From contig NZ_LT607415.1 of NCBI RefSeq assembly GCF_900095225.1, positions 124,001 through 188,000 on the forward strand: 64,000 nucleotides of DNA, written 5' to 3'. Under the pieces are notes generated by a model. That model did not search any database. It saw only the letters and a list, made by a program, of their open reading frames with translations, and was not told the origin of the DNA. Below, in pieces: positions 60,497 to 64,000 of this stretch. The translations under genes and the position numbers were made by a program. The DNA comes from Pseudomonas sp. UMAB-08 (GTDB lineage: Bacteria > Pseudomonadota > Gammaproteobacteria > Pseudomonadales > Pseudomonadaceae). Every line of letters starts with the position of its first letter. Position 1 is the stretch's first letter.

Positions 60497-62062
60497 TTAC
60501 CGATTAAAGCGTTCCACCAGCGAATATTGAGACCGCGCGGTGCTGGTCAGCTCTTCGCTCAGCACGGCCGAGCGGCGGGCTTCGTCGGAGGTTTTATCGG
60601 CCAGTTCGGCGATGGTGGTGATCTTGCGGCTGATTTCCTCGGCGACGGCACTTTGCTCTTCGGTGGCGGCGGCGATTTGGGTGGTCATGTCCGTGATGTT
60701 GGCCACAGCGTCGCTGATGCCCACCAGCGCCTTGTCGGCCTCCATAACCCTGGCAACGCCTTCTTCGGCCTGGCGATGCCCGGCGTCCATGGTTTGCACG
60801 GCATTATTGGCGGTTTTTTGCAGTTTGGCGATCAGGCTGTGAATCTGCCCGGTGGACTCGGTGGTGCGTTGTGCCAGTTGGCGAACTTCATCGGCGACCA
60901 CCGCAAAGCCCCGGCCCATTTCCCCGGCGCGTGCCGCTTCAATGGCGGCGTTGAGCGCCAGCAGGTTGGTCTGGTCGGCGATGCCTTTGATGACATCGAC
61001 CACGCTGCCGATTTCGTTGCTGTCTTTGGCCAGTTGCGTCACGGTCAGGCCGGTTTCACCGACGGCGGTGGACAGGCGCTGAATCGCTTCGCGGGTTTCG
61101 CCTGCGATATCACGGCCGCGACGGGTCAGTTCGTTGGCTTGTTGGGTGGCATCGGCCGTGCGCTGCACGTGGCTGGCGACTTCTTGAGTGGTGGCGGCCA
61201 TCTGGTTGACGGCGGTGGCCACTTGTTCGGTCTCGACACGCTGACGCTCAAGTCCATCGGAGCTGGCGTGGGCGAGGGTGTCGGATTGACGGGCCTGGTC
61301 GTTAAGGTCTTCGGCAGAGGCCTGCAAGCGGGTCAGGCAGGTTTTCAGGCGAGCCTGCTGGCTGAGGATCGACATCTCCAGGCGCGCTTGCGGCCCACGG
61401 CTGTCGGTATACATTTGGGCGATCAGCGGGTCGGAGGTGGTTTGTTCGGCCAACTTCAACAATCGCTTGATACCGCGCTGCTGCCAGCTCAAACCGAGCA
61501 ACCCCAAGGGGACCGACAATGCAGCGGCGAGGGCGAAGCCCCAATTGGAGTTAAGCCAGGCGCCGATCATGAAGCTTAATTGGCTGACCAGGATGAACGG
61601 TATCCAGTCCTGAAGGACGGGTAGCCATTTGTCCCGACGAGGAATAGCCGATTTTCCGTTATTGATACGTGAGTACAAGGCTTCAGCGCGACGGATCTGC
61701 TCGGCGGTCGGTTTGACCCGAACCGATTCATAGCCCACCACCTGATCTTTTTCAAATATCGGTGTTACGTAGGCGTTAACCCAGTAGTGGTCGCCGTTTT
61801 TGCTGCGGTTCTTGACGATTCCCATCCATGGCTGACCCTGCTTGAGGGTGTTCCACATGTGGGCGAAAACCGCCGAGGGCACGTCTGGGTGCCGGACGAT
61901 ATTGTGCGGTGCTCGAACCAGCTCCTCGGCGGTGTAGCCACTGATTTCAACGAAAGCGTCGTTGCAATAGGTGATTACGCCCTTGGCGTCGGTGGTGGAG
62001 ATCAACCGCTGTTGAGCGGGAAACGTCCGTTCGCGCTGGGTGATGGGCTGGTTATTACGCAT
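60497..62062 (-). CDS. aer: Aerotaxis/energy-taxis receptor Aer
   Basis: 521 residues. The N-terminal PAS domain (about 20-115) has [17 protein letters not shown] and [14 protein letters not shown], as in FAD-binding Aer proteins. A hydrophobic segment (about 150-195) anchors it, then a HAMP-like linker and a full cytoplasmic signalling domain ([20 protein letters not shown] hairpin tip). It senses redox/oxygen and signals to CheA. It is next to acnA with one gene between, similar to the aer-acnA pair known in P. aeruginosa. Confidence 0.92.
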   Translation of the reverse strand: MRNNQPITQRERTFPAQQRLISTTDAKGVITYCNDAFVEISGYTAEELVRAPHNIVRHPDVPSAVFAHMWNTLKQGQPWMGIVKNRSKNGDHYWVNAYVTPIFEKDQVVGYESVRVKPTAEQIRRAEALYSRINNGKSAIPRRDKWLPVLQDWIPFILVSQLSFMIGAWLNSNWGFALAAALSVPLGLLGLSWQQRGIKRLLKLAEQTTSDPLIAQMYTDSRGPQARLEMSILSQQARLKTCLTRLQASAEDLNDQARQSDTLAHASSDGLERQRVETEQVATAVNQMAATTQEVASHVQRTADATQQANELTRRGRDIAGETREAIQRLSTAVGETGLTVTQLAKDSNEIGSVVDVIKGIADQTNLLALNAAIEAARAGEMGRGFAVVADEVRQLAQRTTESTGQIHSLIAKLQKTANNAVQTMDAGHRQAEEGVARVMEADKALVGISDAVANITDMTTQIAAATEEQSAVAEEISRKITTIAELADKTSDEARRSAVLSEELTSTARSQYSLVERFNR

Positions 62063-62186
62063 GAGCTTTCGAGTCCGCTGGGCTTTGGCGGGTTATCGGC
62101 CAAGGCACTGATAAATTGAGCAGGTTTCTTGAGTGACCGACGAGTCGCAGGCTTTGACATGAACCGGCCTTTGATCGCGACGCTCA

Positions 62187-62978
62187 TTATCGATCAAACA
62201 TCGGGTAGGTAAACAGGCTGAAATGCACCAGATTCAAACCAAAGTGAGTGATGACCGCCGCCTGTAGACCGCCAAAACGGTAGGCCAGGCCATAGCCTAT
62301 GCCAGCAAACCCTGACAGTAGCACCCATTGCCAGCCTGCGCCCATGTGAGCCAGGCCAAACACTGTCGCTGCTGCGGCGATGGCCAGCGCGCTGCCATAG
62401 GGCAGTTGTTTGAATAGACGGTGAAAGCTGCCCTGGATATAGCCGCGAAACAGCAGCTCTTCGGTCAAGGTCACCAACAACAGGTTATTGGCGATCCACA
62501 GCCCGCTTTGCGCCGGCCATTTCGGTGCCCACGTGATCATGCCCAGCGACACGGCGGCCAGCATGCAGGCCGTACTGGTGGCAACCAGCGCGACGGCACT
62601 GACGGTGGCTGATCGGGTAAAGCCTGTGCGGGTCAGCACCCACGGGCATATCCATAGAATCCAGAAGCCGATGAGCGGCTTGTCGAGGTTCAGGTACATC
62701 GAAAAGGGTGCAGCCTCGGGCGTGAACCGCACGCCGGCGATCACGCGCGCACTGTAAAAACCCGGCAACCAATGGGTGGCCAGCGCCAACGCCAGCAGAA
62801 GAAACAGCCCGTGGCCGAACGCGCGGACATAGGAGTTGCTGAACTGCGAGACGCACAGGCCCGCCATGATCAGCAGGGCGATGGACAATGAGGCGAACAG
62901 GTTCAGATAACCGTAGGCCAGCGCCATGCCGTACCCGAGGGTGAGTAACGTTAATCCTGTCCAGCGCAATGCAGGCAT
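62187..62978 (-). CDS. CPBP family intramembrane metalloprotease
   Basis: 263 residues from the ATG at 62978, with AAGGAG 7 bases upstream. Seven or eight membrane segments; motif 1 EELLFRGYI, motif 2 FGLAHMGAG and motif 3 THFGLNLVHF hold the predicted metal ligands of the CAAX/ABI protease family. Substrate unknown. It is inserted between aer and acnA. Confidence 0.87.
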   Translation of the reverse strand: MPALRWTGLTLLTLGYGMALAYGYLNLFASLSIALLIMAGLCVSQFSNSYVRAFGHGLFLLLALALATHWLPGFYSARVIAGVRFTPEAAPFSMYLNLDKPLIGFWILWICPWVLTRTGFTRSATVSAVALVATSTACMLAAVSLGMITWAPKWPAQSGLWIANNLLLVTLTEELLFRGYIQGSFHRLFKQLPYGSALAIAAAATVFGLAHMGAGWQWVLLSGFAGIGYGLAYRFGGLQAAVITHFGLNLVHFSLFTYPMFDR

Positions 62979-63140
62979 GGGGAAGCTCCTTGTGACCATT
63001 CAAAATCCGTTTAGGCGCGGATTCTACCGTTGAATGGTGCGCAAGCCTGTCAGACGCAGCAAGGATATTTCCGATGATCAGGGGAGGGGGATTCCAGTTC
63101 TTTCGTAAGAGTCTTCTGAAAGACGGATTACTGCGTGATT

Positions 63141-63163
63141 GCGCCCCAGTGAAGACGGGGCGC
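63141..63163. terminator. Hairpin after acnA
   Basis: GCGCCCC-N9-GGGGCGC, with outer TGAT/ATCA pairing around it. It lies 70 bases past the aconitase stop. No T-run, so only moderately likely to terminate. Confidence 0.4.
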
Positions 63164-63233
63164 GATCAGTCACGTGATGTGTTCTATAGGCAGGGTTATC
63201 GCCAGGCGTCCTCCTGCCAACAGAACTGTTCAG

Positions 63234-64000
<767 letters not shown>

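Noticed and set aside
62063..62190. Anr box upstream of aer
   Set aside because: Several TTGA and ATCAA fragments occur but none has the TTGAT-N4-ATCAA spacing.

Overview
The window is chromosomal DNA of a Pseudomonas species. The gene content and order (xdhABC-guaD, smc-zipA-ligA, dnaX-ybaB-recR, anr-hemN, the ccoGHIS block beside two tandem ccoNOQP operons, aer-acnA) and the short GC-rich REP palindromes point to the P. fluorescens group. Both ends cut a gene: a giant toxin-like protein on the left and aconitase on the right. No tRNA, rRNA, CRISPR array, insertion sequence or prophage gene was seen.

Layout. 1-5 kb: C-terminal part of a very large dermonecrotic-toxin-like (DUF6543-type) protein, then a GntR/FCD regulator. 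5-12 kb: purine catabolism operon xdhA-xdhB-xdhC-guaD on the minus strand, read away from a second GntR/FCD regulator across an intergenic region with stacked dyads. 12-19 kb: smc, zipA and ligA. 19-26 kb: mixed genes (COG4307-type metallopeptidase, GNAT acetyltransferase, the 4.5S SRP RNA, two exported small proteins, a YbaK-type deacylase, a DUF2789 protein, a Tat-exported phosphoesterase, a periplasmic solute-binding protein). 26-32 kb: dnaX, ybaB, an MDR-type oxidoreductase, recR, an acyl-CoA dehydrogenase, apt. 32-48 kb: the low-oxygen respiration block: anr, hemN with a perfect Anr box, a TauE/SafE-like membrane protein, ccoS, ccoI, ccoH, ccoG, then cbb3 oxidase operons 1 and 2. A near-perfect Anr box lies upstream of operon 2, inside the start of the divergent hydrolase gene. 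60-64 kb: aer, a CPBP-family membrane protease and acnA.

The unusual part is 49-60.2 kb, an accessory island between the cco-2/hydrolase pair and aer-acnA. It holds a family of large proteins built from repeated beta-rich modules of about 110 residues: a 994-residue protein with an invasin-like C-terminus (P0), a 619-residue five-module protein (P1), a closely related paralogue split by one missing base in a poly-A run (P2), a one-module basic protein (P3), and a deleted remnant (P4). A classical autotransporter is read divergently from P2. Four of these units (P1 to P4) are preceded by the same promoter-like element (TTGACA, 15 bases, then [GT]ATTA[GC]). The A8 (intact) versus A7 (broken) run at the same codon in P1 and P2 suggests slippage-driven on/off switching or recent decay. 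This is the best candidate for an undescribed system here; its function and export route are unknown.

How the genes connect: Anr, the oxygen sensor encoded at 33 kb, probably controls hemN and ccoNOQP-2 through the boxes seen. CcoG, CcoH, CcoI and CcoS supply copper and assemble the two cbb3 oxidases. Aer steers the cell by energy state, and HemN makes haem when oxygen is scarce.
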